52,163 nucleotides of DNA, taken from contig JAAWOE010000003.1 of the NCBI GenBank assembly GCA_022799315.1, positions 69,139 to 121,301 on the forward strand. The letters are read 5' to 3'. Positions 1 to 7,479 of the stretch are shown here, piece after piece (position 1 is the first letter of the stretch; each line of letters starts with the position of its first letter). The notes under the pieces were generated by a model. The model ran no database searches. It was not told the DNA's origin and was given only the letters and a program-made list of their open reading frames with translations. The position numbers and the translations under genes were made by a program. The stretch comes from Clostridia bacterium. Its GTDB lineage: Bacteria > Bacillota > Clostridia > TANB77 > CAG-508.

Positions 1-134
1 TCTACCCCTAATTTAGATTTAGGAAGGTCTCTAATATGTCCCATAGATGCAACAACTTTTGTACTACCACCTAAGAACTTTTTAATAGTATTTGCCTTTG
101 CAGGTGATTCTACTATAATTAACTGATTTGCCAT
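1..134 (-). CDS. topA: DNA topoisomerase I, N-terminal part (runs off the window)
   Basis: Only the first 44 codons are inside the window. The start is an ATG at 134 preceded by GGAG at a normal distance. The peptide begins [14 protein letters not shown], the first strand and catalytic-Glu segment of the TOPRIM domain, and continues with [14 protein letters not shown], a stretch highly conserved at the N-terminus of bacterial type IA topoisomerases. The enzyme relaxes negative supercoils. The rest of the gene, including the active-site Tyr, lies to the left of the window. Family identification is firm despite the short length. Confidence 0.93.
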   Translation of the reverse strand, partial: MANQLIIVESPAKANTIKKFLGGSTKVVASMGHIRDLPKSKLGV

Positions 135-206
135 TTGTATCTCCTTTTTACTTTTATATTAAACTATTCTAGAACATATTACTTTATTTTGCAAGTAATT
201 TATAAA

Positions 207-251
207 AAAAACTAAATAAGTATAAATGAATATCTATACATATTTAGTTTT
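207..251 (-). terminator. Hairpin terminator after the pilin-like gene
   Basis: The arms AAAACTAAATA (207-217) and TATTTAGTTTT (241-251) are perfect complements around a loop of about 23 nt, flanked by A and T runs on both sides. It sits about 60 nt beyond the stop of the pilin-like gene and in front of topA. No gene is visible in 135-312. Confidence 0.6.
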
Positions 252-312
252 TACAAATTTATATATCTTTATTTCCATTTAATATAAGATTTTTCTTTAG
301 CATGTAATTTTT

Positions 313-1324
313 TTATTTTTCTAACCATACAGCTTCTATATCTAAATATAATGATGTATCATTTTCTCTATATAGTCTAATAAATGAATAAACTTCATCA
401 TATAGCGAATAATCAATATCTGAGATATCTAATTCAAATTCTCCTTTTTGAATTTTTGTCAGTGCATAAGACGAATTTACACCTGTTAAAGAATCATATT
501 TTATATATCCATTATTATTTCCATCAAACATTCCGAAACCAAGTACAGCACTTCCGTTAAAATTATAGTCTTTAATTTTTATTTTCATTTTTTTATATTG
601 TGAATAGTCTACATTTTCATTAAATACCCAGTAGGTGTATCCATATTGACCTGTTTCTGAAAATCTTAAATAAGATGTTGTTTCTTTTGTAATATCAGTT
701 CTTTCATATAATCCCGCACTTGCTGGTGCAGACTTATACTTAGCTGTTATTATATTTTCTTTATATCCGTACCAATATAATGGATATATTTCTTTGTTAT
801 CATATTCATATGTTTTGTTTCCTGATTTGTCTTTTGCTATATTTAATCCCATATACTCTAATTTAAAATCAAGGTTATTATTAGTATTAGTTGATTGAAT
901 TTTTATTCCATCAATACTTGATAGTTCTAATGAGCTATTTATCTCAAATTCATATGGATATTCCCTTAGCTTTGTAAAAAATGATTTGTACTCGCCTACT
1001 TCTATCTCTTCTATATCTTCAATTTTTTTATCTTTTATTTTTATATATTCTATTTCATTATCTTTATAAAAATCATTTGCTATTTCTTTTAATGTAAAAT
1101 CGCCTTGTTCTTCTCCATATTTTTTCATTATTGAGTTAGTTATTTTAAGGTTTATTTGTTCTATTGCTGATTGTTTATTTGTTGTTTCTTTTGCTTCTTT
1201 TGTTTTTCCTATTAATCCATTATTTCCAAGCACTAAACCTAACTACTCCAGCTAAAATCAACATTATAATTATTGTTATTATTAGCGCTATTAAAGTAAT
1301 GCCTTTTTCATTTCTTCTTTTCAT
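313..1324 (-). CDS. Type IV pilin-like protein, interrupted by a single frameshift
   Basis: A start at ATG 1324 (GGAG 8-12 nt upstream) encodes MKRRNEKG followed by ITLIALIIT and a hydrophobic helix. This is the class of prepilin-like leader, cleaved after the Gly, that is frequent in Clostridia. The frame then runs AGVV-R-F-S-A-W-K-stop. From about 1239 a second frame continues with LGNNGLIGKTKEAKE, the normal sequence after such a helix, and stays open to 313. Skipping one base at the AGG codon at 1240-1238 joins the frames into a 336-aa product. The C-terminal part is a secreted domain I do not recognise. The gene may be a pseudogene, carry a sequencing error, or be recoded. It is not a CGG site, unlike all other shifts here. 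The long second-frame ORF alone (GTG at 1233) would lack the leader. Confidence 0.7.
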
Positions 1325-1482
1325 AAAACTCACTCCATTTATCTTATGTTTATGTATGGTTTATCTTCAAACATATTTTATAAAACCCTTTTTTTATTGT
1401 CAACATATTCTGAAATTTCATGAATTACACTGTTCTAAAATTTGTAACATTTTAAAATTCTTGTTGTATAACAAATACAAAA

Positions 1483-1516
1483 TAGAAAAGCCCAAAATTC
1501 ATTTTTGGACTTTTCT
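1483..1516 (-). terminator. Bidirectional terminator hairpin
   Basis: AGAAAAGCCCAAAA and TTTTTGGACTTTTCT pair almost perfectly around a 4-nt loop and overlap the stop codon of the 100-aa gene at 1515. A and T runs flank both sides. Confidence 0.7.
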
Positions 1517-1817
1517 AGCAAATTTTCAATATTTCTTCTAACATCTCTTCTGTTACAGCTGGTGTTATTTCACCAATTTTAAATTGTTTTAATATTTCTT
1601 CTATTACGTTTTCTTCATATGTTATTTGGTTTATTATTTTGTTTTCTACATTTACTTGTGTATCTTTATATTCTGTTTTTATTACTTCTATGCCATAAGC
1701 AGTTTTAAAGTTTTTAGTTTCTTCTGTTTTATAATATTCTAGTCTTACTGGATGATAGATATTACTACTTGCTAATCTTTCTTTTCCAATATATGTTCCT
1801 CCGTAAAAACTTCTCAT
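1515..1817 (-). CDS. Small DUF6514-like protein
   Basis: A 100-aa soluble protein with ATG at 1817 and AAGGAGAATGC upstream. The central YGIEVIKTE segment followed by a Glu-rich tail with ITPAVTEEMLEEIL resembles the small Clostridia family DUF6514, whose function is unknown; this assignment is from memory of the pattern and is tentative. No signal peptide or membrane segment is visible. It is a single gene, closed by the terminator overlapping its stop. Confidence 0.72.
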   Translation of the reverse strand: MRSFYGGTYIGKERLASSNIYHPVRLEYYKTEETKNFKTAYGIEVIKTEYKDTQVNVENKIINQITYEENVIEEILKQFKIGEITPAVTEEMLEEILKIC

Positions 1818-2040
1818 GCATTCTCCTTCCCCTTAAAATTTTTCAACCCAATTAATATACAACGCTTATTATAATATATCAAGCTTTTTATTTCGCATGT
1901 TTCTACTCTTTTCTACTTAGTTTTACATATGGTGACACAAGGTGATATTTTTCTACAAAATATGGCTTTACTTTGAAATGTTTGTAATGAAAAATCTAAA
2001 TTTCGGAAATATCTTTGAAATAAAGAATCTTTAAAAATCC

Positions 2041-2116
2041 GCTTCATCTTGCTGGATGATGGGCATTTTCTTTTTAAACTTAAAAAGAAAATGCCCATCA
2101 TCCACGTGAAGCTACT
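2041..2116 (-). repeat. Structured repeat, copy 1 of 3
   Basis: Read on the minus strand it begins AGTAGCTTCACGTGG and ends CCAGCAAGATGAAGC. These ends pair through GCTTCA/TGAAGC and TGG/CCA. Between them lies a long inner stem (ATGATGGGCATTTTC with GAAAATGCCCATCAT) closed by a short loop. Copies 2 (3599-3673) and 3 (44637-44710) share the outer arms but have different, still pairing, inner stem tops. It may be a miniature mobile element or a structured RNA motif. Confidence 0.75.
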
Positions 2117-2142
2117 TAGTGTATATATTTAGGTGCTCTTAT

Positions 2143-2311
2143 TTTACAAAGATTAATAAATCATAAATATTATTTTTGAAATACCGCGTAAGCGACCAAA
2201 CGAGTACGAAGTACGAGTGCGATTTGGAGCAGCCTACATATAAAAATGGAAAACGTAGGTTGCGACACCAAGGTATAAAAAAATAATATTTTGATTATTA
2301 ATCTTTGTAAA
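2143..2311. repeat. Long imperfect inverted repeat
   Basis: The left arm (2143-2185, starting TTTACAAAGATTAATAA) is matched by the right arm (2272-2311, ending TTATTAATCTTTGTAAA) in inverted orientation. The interior of about 85 nt is less AT-rich and contains CCTAC/GTAGG pairing. This is the architecture of a MITE or a long transcribed hairpin. Only one copy is seen in the window, so mobility is not shown. Confidence 0.6.
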
Positions 2312-2401
2312 TTACTATAAATATATTTAGAATAATAAAGTAATTTACTAACTCGAGCAATAAAAATCGCCCATACATTTTATTCACTTTTCTTAAATAA
2401 T

Positions 2402-2446
2402 AAAAGAGTGTTCCAAATGTATTTTTTACATTCGGAACACTCTTTT
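2402..2446 (-). terminator. Terminator of the murG end of the dcw cluster
   Basis: AAAAGAGTGTTCC and GGAACACTCTTTT form a strong stem overlapping the murG stop codon, with A and T runs on both sides. It closes the murein gene run. Confidence 0.8.
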
Positions 2447-3548
2447 ATTTTACTATTTTTTTAATCTCTTCATATATCTTATCTTCAACATTATTAACAG
2501 CAATTTTCTTTGCATTTTGTCCCATTTCCAACATTATTTTTTCATCACATATAATTGATTCTATATTATTATTTAGTATTTTTGCATTTAATTCATTATT
2601 TGAAATAATTTTAGCAGCATCAACATTTGCTAAAACTTTTGCATTATACTCTTGGTGATTATTGCTCACATTTGGCAATGGTATAAATATTGCAGGTTTT
2701 CCTACAATTGATATTTCTGTTATTGTCATTGCTCCGCTTCTTGAAATAACCAAATCACATGCATTCATTACTTCTTCCATATTATAAATATATGGAACTA
2801 TTTTTATATTTTTTAATTTGTTTATGTCTTTAATTTCTTTTTTAATTATATCGTATTGTACTGGCCCTGCAGCCCATATTATCTGGTAATTTTGATTCAT
2901 TTTTTTGTTTATTAATTTTACTACTGCTTCATTGATTGCTTTAGCTCCTTGACTTCCTCCAAAGATTAATACTACTGGTTTATCGCTAGCTAACTCTAGT
3001 TGTTTCAATACTTCACTTTTTTGTTCCTTTGTTAAATTTAAATCTTTTGTTTTTGTAGGAGTACCAGTTAATACTACATTTTTAGCATTTGGTAGTCTAT
3101 TTTTTGCATCTTCAAAACTAACTAATATTGTATCTACTTTTTTTGATAGCATCTTTACTGCTTTTCCCGGGAAAGCATTACTTTCGTGGAGCATTGTTGG
3201 TATGTTATATTTTTTTGCTGCAAGAATTGCTGCTCCACAAATATATCCACCTGTTCCTATTACAATATCTGGAGAAAATTCCTTTACAATTTTTTTTGCT
3301 TGATTTACTCCTTTTAGAGTTTTTATATTATTTTTTATACTTTGTATACTTATCTTCTTACTTAATCCATATGCTTCTATCGTCTTTAGCTCATATCCTG
3401 CTCTTGGAACTAAATCATTCTCTAGTCCCCTGTCTGTTCCTAAAAACATAATTTCTGAACTTGGACTTTCTTTCTTTATTTTATTTGCAATAGCAAGTGC
3501 TGGATTAATATGTCCTGCTGTTCCCGCCGCTGCTACAATTACTCTCAT
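2445..3548 (-). CDS. murG: UDP-GlcNAc:lipid I N-acetylglucosaminyltransferase MurG
   Basis: MurG adds GlcNAc to lipid I to make lipid II on the inner face of the membrane. The 367-aa protein has the family length. It starts MRVIVAAAGTAGHINPALA, with the GTAGH glycine loop, and carries GTDRGLENDLVP near residue 40, the GGSQGA loop near residue 198, and VISRSGAMTITE near residue 268, part of the donor-sugar site. ATG at 3548 is preceded by GAAAGGAGAAAG. It contains an in-frame AGG read normally as Arg (in TDRGLE), which matters for the recoding question. It is the last gene of the dcw run and is separated from ftsW by the structured repeat. Confidence 0.97.
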   Translation of the reverse strand: MRVIVAAAGTAGHINPALAIANKIKKESPSSEIMFLGTDRGLENDLVPRAGYELKTIEAYGLSKKISIQSIKNNIKTLKGVNQAKKIVKEFSPDIVIGTGGYICGAAILAAKKYNIPTMLHESNAFPGKAVKMLSKKVDTILVSFEDAKNRLPNAKNVVLTGTPTKTKDLNLTKEQKSEVLKQLELASDKPVVLIFGGSQGAKAINEAVVKLINKKMNQNYQIIWAAGPVQYDIIKKEIKDINKLKNIKIVPYIYNMEEVMNACDLVISRSGAMTITEISIVGKPAIFIPLPNVSNNHQEYNAKVLANVDAAKIISNNELNAKILNNNIESIICDEKIMLEMGQNAKKIAVNNVEDKIYEEIKKIVK

Positions 3549-3598
3549 AACTTTCTCCTTTCTTTTTTAATTGTTGCATTGTTCATTTTCAAAAATAA

Positions 3599-3673
3599 AG
3601 TAGCTTCACGTGGCGGTTGTGCTTTTCTTTTTAAGCCTAAAAAGAAAATGCCCAACCGCCAGCAAGATGAAGC
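3599..3673 (+). repeat. Structured repeat, copy 2 of 3 (between ftsW and murG)
   Basis: It has the same outer arms as copy 1 (AGTAGCTTCACGTGG and CCAGCAAGATGAAGC) in the opposite orientation. The top of the inner stem differs: CGGTT pairs with AACCG here, where copy 1 has ATGAT with ATCAT. Both sides changed together, so the stem is kept. It lies in the ftsW-murG spacer and would be part of their mRNA. Confidence 0.75.
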
Positions 3674-3705
3674 AGATTCACATGTAATCTATAATAAATC
3701 CTTAT

Positions 3706-4851
3706 TTATACTTTTTTTGATGACCTTGATATATTTAACAGTATTCCGAACTGTGCATAGTAAAATAACTAGTGATGTTCCACCGTAACTAAAGAAGGGA
3801 AGTGATATTCCTGTTGCTGGCATTGATGATGTAACAACTGCTATATTCATTATTGCTTGAAGTCCTATTAATGATGTAATACCCACTGCAACTAAACTAC
3901 CAAACATATCTGGTGCTTTCATTGCAATTAATAAACCTCTCCATATAAAAATTGCAAATAATATAATTACAACTGCACATCCAATAAATCCAAGTTCTTC
4001 TGCAAGTACCGAAAAAATAAAATCATTATGCGGTTCTGGTATATATAAATACTTTTGTTTACTTTCACCTAAACCTGCACCAAATAACCCTCCTGAACCT
4101 ATTGCATATAAACTTTGTACTACTTGCCATCCGTCGCCTCTTAAGTCGTTCCAAGGATTAAGAAATGTTGTAATTCTGGAAATACGATAAGCTCCGTTTT
4201 TCTGTAAATTTTGCAAGTGCAAATAAAGCTCCTGCTCCACCTATTGCTCCAATACTTCCTAAGGTTACAAAATACCTCATTTTACTTCCTGCCATTAGCA
4301 TCATAATAGATACAACAAGTATAATTATAATTGTGGCACTTAAATGATCTTGGAAAATAACTAAAGTAATAGCAATTGGTGCTAGAAGTAAAAATGGTTT
4401 AATAAATCCTGTAAATAAATCTTTTAAATTATCTTTATTTTTTGTAAGCCAAGATGCATAAAATATAATTAATGCGATTTTTGCAACTTCTGATGGCTGA
4501 AAACGAATTGATCCAATTTGTAACCATCTTGTTGCTCCTTTTGCAGATGACCCAAGTATAGGAACAAGTGCTAATACAATAATAGAGCCAATGTATGCAA
4601 TACGAGCAAATTTTGAATATGTATGATAATCTATTTTTGAAATAAATAGCATTAATCCTATTCCGTAGAACAGCAAATATTGCTTGCCTTGTTACATAAG
4701 AATAACTATTTCCACTTTCAGATAATGCTTGTGGAGAACTTGCAGATAATACCATTATAATACCCATTGCAAGTAATACTAGTACTGTTATAAATAAAAC
4801 AAAATCAAATGGTTTAGATTGTACTTGTGCATTAATATTTTGTTTTTTCAT
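3706..4851 (-). CDS. ftsW: Lipid II polymerase FtsW/SpoVE family, with three +1 shifts at CGG codons
   Basis: This is a SEDS peptidoglycan polymerase of the septum or spore cortex. The gene lies in four successive frames: 4851-4665, 4664-4196, 4195-3748 and 3747-3706. Each change is at an in-frame CGG codon (codons 63, 219, 368). Skipping its C and reading GGA (Gly) gives a continuous 380-aa protein, the usual FtsW length. Restored junctions are QAIFAVL-G-IGLMLFISKIDYHTY, KFTEK-G-AYRISRITTFLNPW and LLCTV-G-ILLNISRSSKK. Family marks include the PSEVAKI segment, the AEELGFIG segment and FFSYGGTS near the end. Without shifting, translation would stop soon after codon 63. The start is ATG at 4851 with GGGAGAAC upstream. 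Read conventionally it would be called a pseudogene, but its company and the CGG pattern argue against that. FtsW and SpoVE cannot be told apart here. Confidence 0.93.
3746..3748 (-). other. CGG +1 shift site, ftsW codon 368
   Basis: Context is ACA GTT CGG AAT. Skipping C gives GTT GGA ATA CTG TTA, that is VGILL followed by NISR, the conserved C-terminal signature of FtsW/SpoVE, and a stop 13 codons later at 3708. Reading on in frame zero gives an unrelated VRNTVKYIKV tail. Confidence 0.88.
4194..4196 (-). other. CGG +1 shift site, ftsW codon 219
   Basis: Context is GAA AAA CGG AGC in the incoming frame. Skipping C gives AAA GGA GCT TAT CGT, that is KGAYR, leading into the conserved RITTFLNPW segment. 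It is 468 nt, a multiple of three, from the previous shifted codon. Confidence 0.85.
4663..4665 (-). other. CGG +1 shift site, ftsW codon 63
   Basis: Codon context is GTT CTA CGG AAT in frame zero; CTA, skip C, GGA ATA GGA in the restored frame. Distance from the start (186 nt) puts CGG exactly in frame. The restored residue is Gly in VLGIG. Confidence 0.85.
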
Positions 4852-4872
4852 TTTGTTCTCCCTTCTTTATCT

Positions 4873-5853
4873 TTATATTACTAATAATCCAATAATACAA
4901 AGTATTAATGTAAGTATACTAAATATAGAAACAACTTTATTTTCTCCCCATCCTGATAATTCAAAATGGTGATGTAATGGTGCCATTTTAAAGAATCTAT
5001 TTCCTGTCCTTTTAAAATACAATACCTGCATAATAACTGAAACAGTTTCTAATACTGGTATTAATGCTATAATTATAAGTATAAAAGGCATTTTTAAGTA
5101 TAGTGCAAGTGCAACTATTACTCCTCCTAAAAGAAGTGATCCCGTATCACCCATAAATACTTTTGCTGGATGCATATTAAATAGTAAAAATCCAAGACAT
5201 GCACCTATTACTATTGTTCCAAATATTACTACTTCTTTTACATCATATATTATTCCTATTACTGTTAAGCATGTAATAATTATTGCTGATATTGTTGGAC
5301 ATAATCCATCTACACCATCTGTTAAGTTGATAGCATTTGTTGTTCCAAGTATAACAAATATTGCAAATGGCATATATAACCATATTGGTAATGGTATAGT
5401 TACCTTAAAAATTGGTATATATGTATCTGTTCCTAAATCTATAATTTTTATTAAATACACAACATATAATACAGCAATTGCAAGTAGCCCAATCATTTTA
5501 TATGCTGGTTTTAATCCCTTTGTGTTTTTAAATACTAATTTTTTTATATCATCTATAAATCCAACTAGCCCAAATCCTAAGGATATAAGTGCTAGTGGAA
5601 TTAGTTTTTTTGCAAGTTCTATTTCTGTTTTTGCATAACTTAAAAATACAAATATTATTAATGCAGTAATGGCTCCTGCTAAGATTACCCCTCCCATTGT
5701 TGGTGTACCTTGTTTTGATAAATGTGACTGTGGTCCATCTTCTCTTTCAATTTGCCCTACTTTTAGTCTTTTTAAAATAGGTATTACTAGTATCCCTAAA
5801 GCAACTGTTGCTACAAAGGATAGTAATAGTATTTTAATCTGAAAATAATTCAA
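4873..5853 (-). CDS. mraY: Phospho-MurNAc-pentapeptide translocase MraY
   Basis: MraY transfers phospho-MurNAc-pentapeptide to undecaprenyl phosphate, making lipid I at the membrane. About ten hydrophobic segments are visible. Motifs include GFIDDIKK with the catalytic Asp pair, NLTDGVDGLC, MGDTGSLLLGG and PLHHHFE. I prefer a TTG start at 5853 (MNYFQIKILL) because the AAAGGGTGAG ribosome binding site lies at a proper distance from it; a GTG at 5862 overlaps that site. It follows murE directly with a 71-nt gap, and 21 nt separate it from ftsW. No CGG codon is seen. Confidence 0.96.
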   Translation of the reverse strand: MNYFQIKILLLSFVATVALGILVIPILKRLKVGQIEREDGPQSHLSKQGTPTMGGVILAGAITALIIFVFLSYAKTEIELAKKLIPLALISLGFGLVGFIDDIKKLVFKNTKGLKPAYKMIGLLAIAVLYVVYLIKIIDLGTDTYIPIFKVTIPLPIWLYMPFAIFVILGTTNAINLTDGVDGLCPTISAIIITCLTVIGIIYDVKEVVIFGTIVIGACLGFLLFNMHPAKVFMGDTGSLLLGGVIVALALYLKMPFILIIIALIPVLETVSVIMQVLYFKRTGNRFFKMAPLHHHFELSGWGENKVVSIFSILTLILCIIGLLVI

Positions 5854-5924
5854 TTTTCTCACCCTTTATTTTATATGTTAGCTTCTGTTTATTTGATAAA
5901 TCGATATAATCGTCGGTTTCTTCA

Positions 5925-7406
5925 TTATTTTTTAGCTTTCATGTTGTCTGTAATTTCTTTTACAATTATTCTTTCATCAAATGGAAACTTTTCATGATTT
6001 ATCTCTTGATATGGCTCATGTCCTTTTCCCGCAAGAACTATAATATCCATTTTATTAGCCATCTCGATAGCTTTTTTTATTGCCTCTTTTCTATCTACTA
6101 TACAAGTATATTGACCTTTTGTCTTTTTTATTCCTACTTCTATATCTGATATTATAGCATTTGGCTCCTCTGTTCTTGGATTATCACTTGTAATAATTGT
6201 ATAATCTGCTACTCTTCCAGATACTTCTCCCATTAGTGGACGTTTTATACTATCTCTATCTCCACCACAACCAAATACTGATATTACTCTTCCTTTTGTA
6301 TAAGATTTTACTGCTTGTAATATACTTTCCAAACTTTCTGGTGTGTGTGCATAATCTATCATGATTGTTAAATCTTGCTTATTGTCTACAAGTTCACTTC
6401 TTCCTGGAACTCTTACTTCTACTAAAGCTTCTTTTATTTGCTCTGCATTTGCTCCTAGTTTCATTGCTACACAAATTGCTGCAAGCGAGTTGTACACGCT
6501 AAACCTACCTGGTATACATGTTTTTACTCTTTCGTTTTTATTTTCTATTTTAACTTTAAAATCAACATAAGAATTTGTAATTGTAATATCTTTTGCAAGT
6601 ATATGGCAGAAATTGTCTATTCCATATGTTGTTATTTCTGGAGTTTTTGCGACTCTTGCAACTTTTGCTCCATATATATCATCTGCATTTGTAAATGCTA
6701 CTTTACACATATCAAATAATTTTAATTTAGAATTAAAGTAATCTTCCATATCTGGGTGTTCATTTTTGCTTATATGTTCGTGTGCAAAGTTTGTAAATAC
6801 TCCTATATCAAAATCGCAGCCTAATACTCTATTTAATTTTAAGCTTTGAGACGAAACTTCCATTACAACAACATCCACTTTTTCTTCTACCATCTTAGCA
6901 AATATTTGTTGTAGTTTAATACTTTCTGGTGTTGTTCTTGAACTATCTTCTATTTTTTTATCTCCTATATATGTTGCAATAGTTCCAACAAGCCCGACTT
7001 TTTTGCCTTGTTTTTCTAAAATTTTTTTAATCATAAATGTTGTAGTTGTTTTTCCTTTTGTTCCTGTAACACCAACTAATTTAAACTTTCTTGATGGATT
7101 ATCATAGAAGTTACATGCGCATATTGCAAGTGCTACTCTTGTGTCTGGTACTACTAATAATGTTATATCTTGCGAAATTTTAAGTTTTGCTAAATCTACA
7201 TTTTCTTGTACCATGATAGCTTTTGCTCCATTTTCTATTGCACTTTCAACATAATCTATTCCATCTACTTCATATCCTTGTATTGCAATAAACATTCCGT
7301 TTTCTTTTATATTTCTAGAATCTGAATCTACATTTGTAATATCTAATTCTAAGTTTCCTCTAGCTTTAATTCCTTCTATTCCTAATAATATTTCTTTTAA
7401 ATTCAT
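5925..7406 (-). CDS. murE: UDP-MurNAc-tripeptide synthetase MurE, meso-DAP type
   Basis: This cytoplasmic ATP-dependent ligase adds the third residue to UDP-MurNAc-Ala-Glu. Motifs are the P-loop GVTGTKGKTTT near residue 110, EVSSQSLKLNR, NFAHEHISKN and a DNPRTEEP motif near residue 400. DNPR is characteristic of enzymes adding meso-diaminopimelate. The first ATG (7421) is followed immediately by GGAGG, which acts as ribosome binding site for the ATG at 7406, so I choose 7406 (MNLKEILLG). The expected murF and murD neighbours are absent from this cluster. Confidence 0.96.
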   Translation of the reverse strand: MNLKEILLGIEGIKARGNLELDITNVDSDSRNIKENGMFIAIQGYEVDGIDYVESAIENGAKAIMVQENVDLAKLKISQDITLLVVPDTRVALAICACNFYDNPSRKFKLVGVTGTKGKTTTTFMIKKILEKQGKKVGLVGTIATYIGDKKIEDSSRTTPESIKLQQIFAKMVEEKVDVVVMEVSSQSLKLNRVLGCDFDIGVFTNFAHEHISKNEHPDMEDYFNSKLKLFDMCKVAFTNADDIYGAKVARVAKTPEITTYGIDNFCHILAKDITITNSYVDFKVKIENKNERVKTCIPGRFSVYNSLAAICVAMKLGANAEQIKEALVEVRVPGRSELVDNKQDLTIMIDYAHTPESLESILQAVKSYTKGRVISVFGCGGDRDSIKRPLMGEVSGRVADYTIITSDNPRTEEPNAIISDIEVGIKKTKGQYTCIVDRKEAIKKAIEMANKMDIIVLAGKGHEPYQEINHEKFPFDERIIVKEITDNMKAKK

Positions 7407-7479
7407 GGTGTTTCCTCCCATATTTATAATTTTTCGTTTTTATTATATAACTAAATTCAAAATTTGTATAGCTTTTGAT

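Larger units (their letters stand above)
1818..2444. other. Gene-poor spacer rich in inverted repeats
   Basis: No convincing gene lies here. A 62-codon frame at 1913-2101 has no ribosome binding site and runs through the palindromic repeat, so I treat it as chance. The spacer holds the structured repeat at 2041-2116, the large inverted repeat at 2143-2311, a decayed copy of the CCCCTACA palindrome near 2364-2380, and the murG terminator. Confidence 0.6.

Noticed and set aside
1913-2101. 62-codon ORF on the minus strand
   Set aside because: It has no ribosome binding site and runs through the palindromic repeat; no homology is recognisable.
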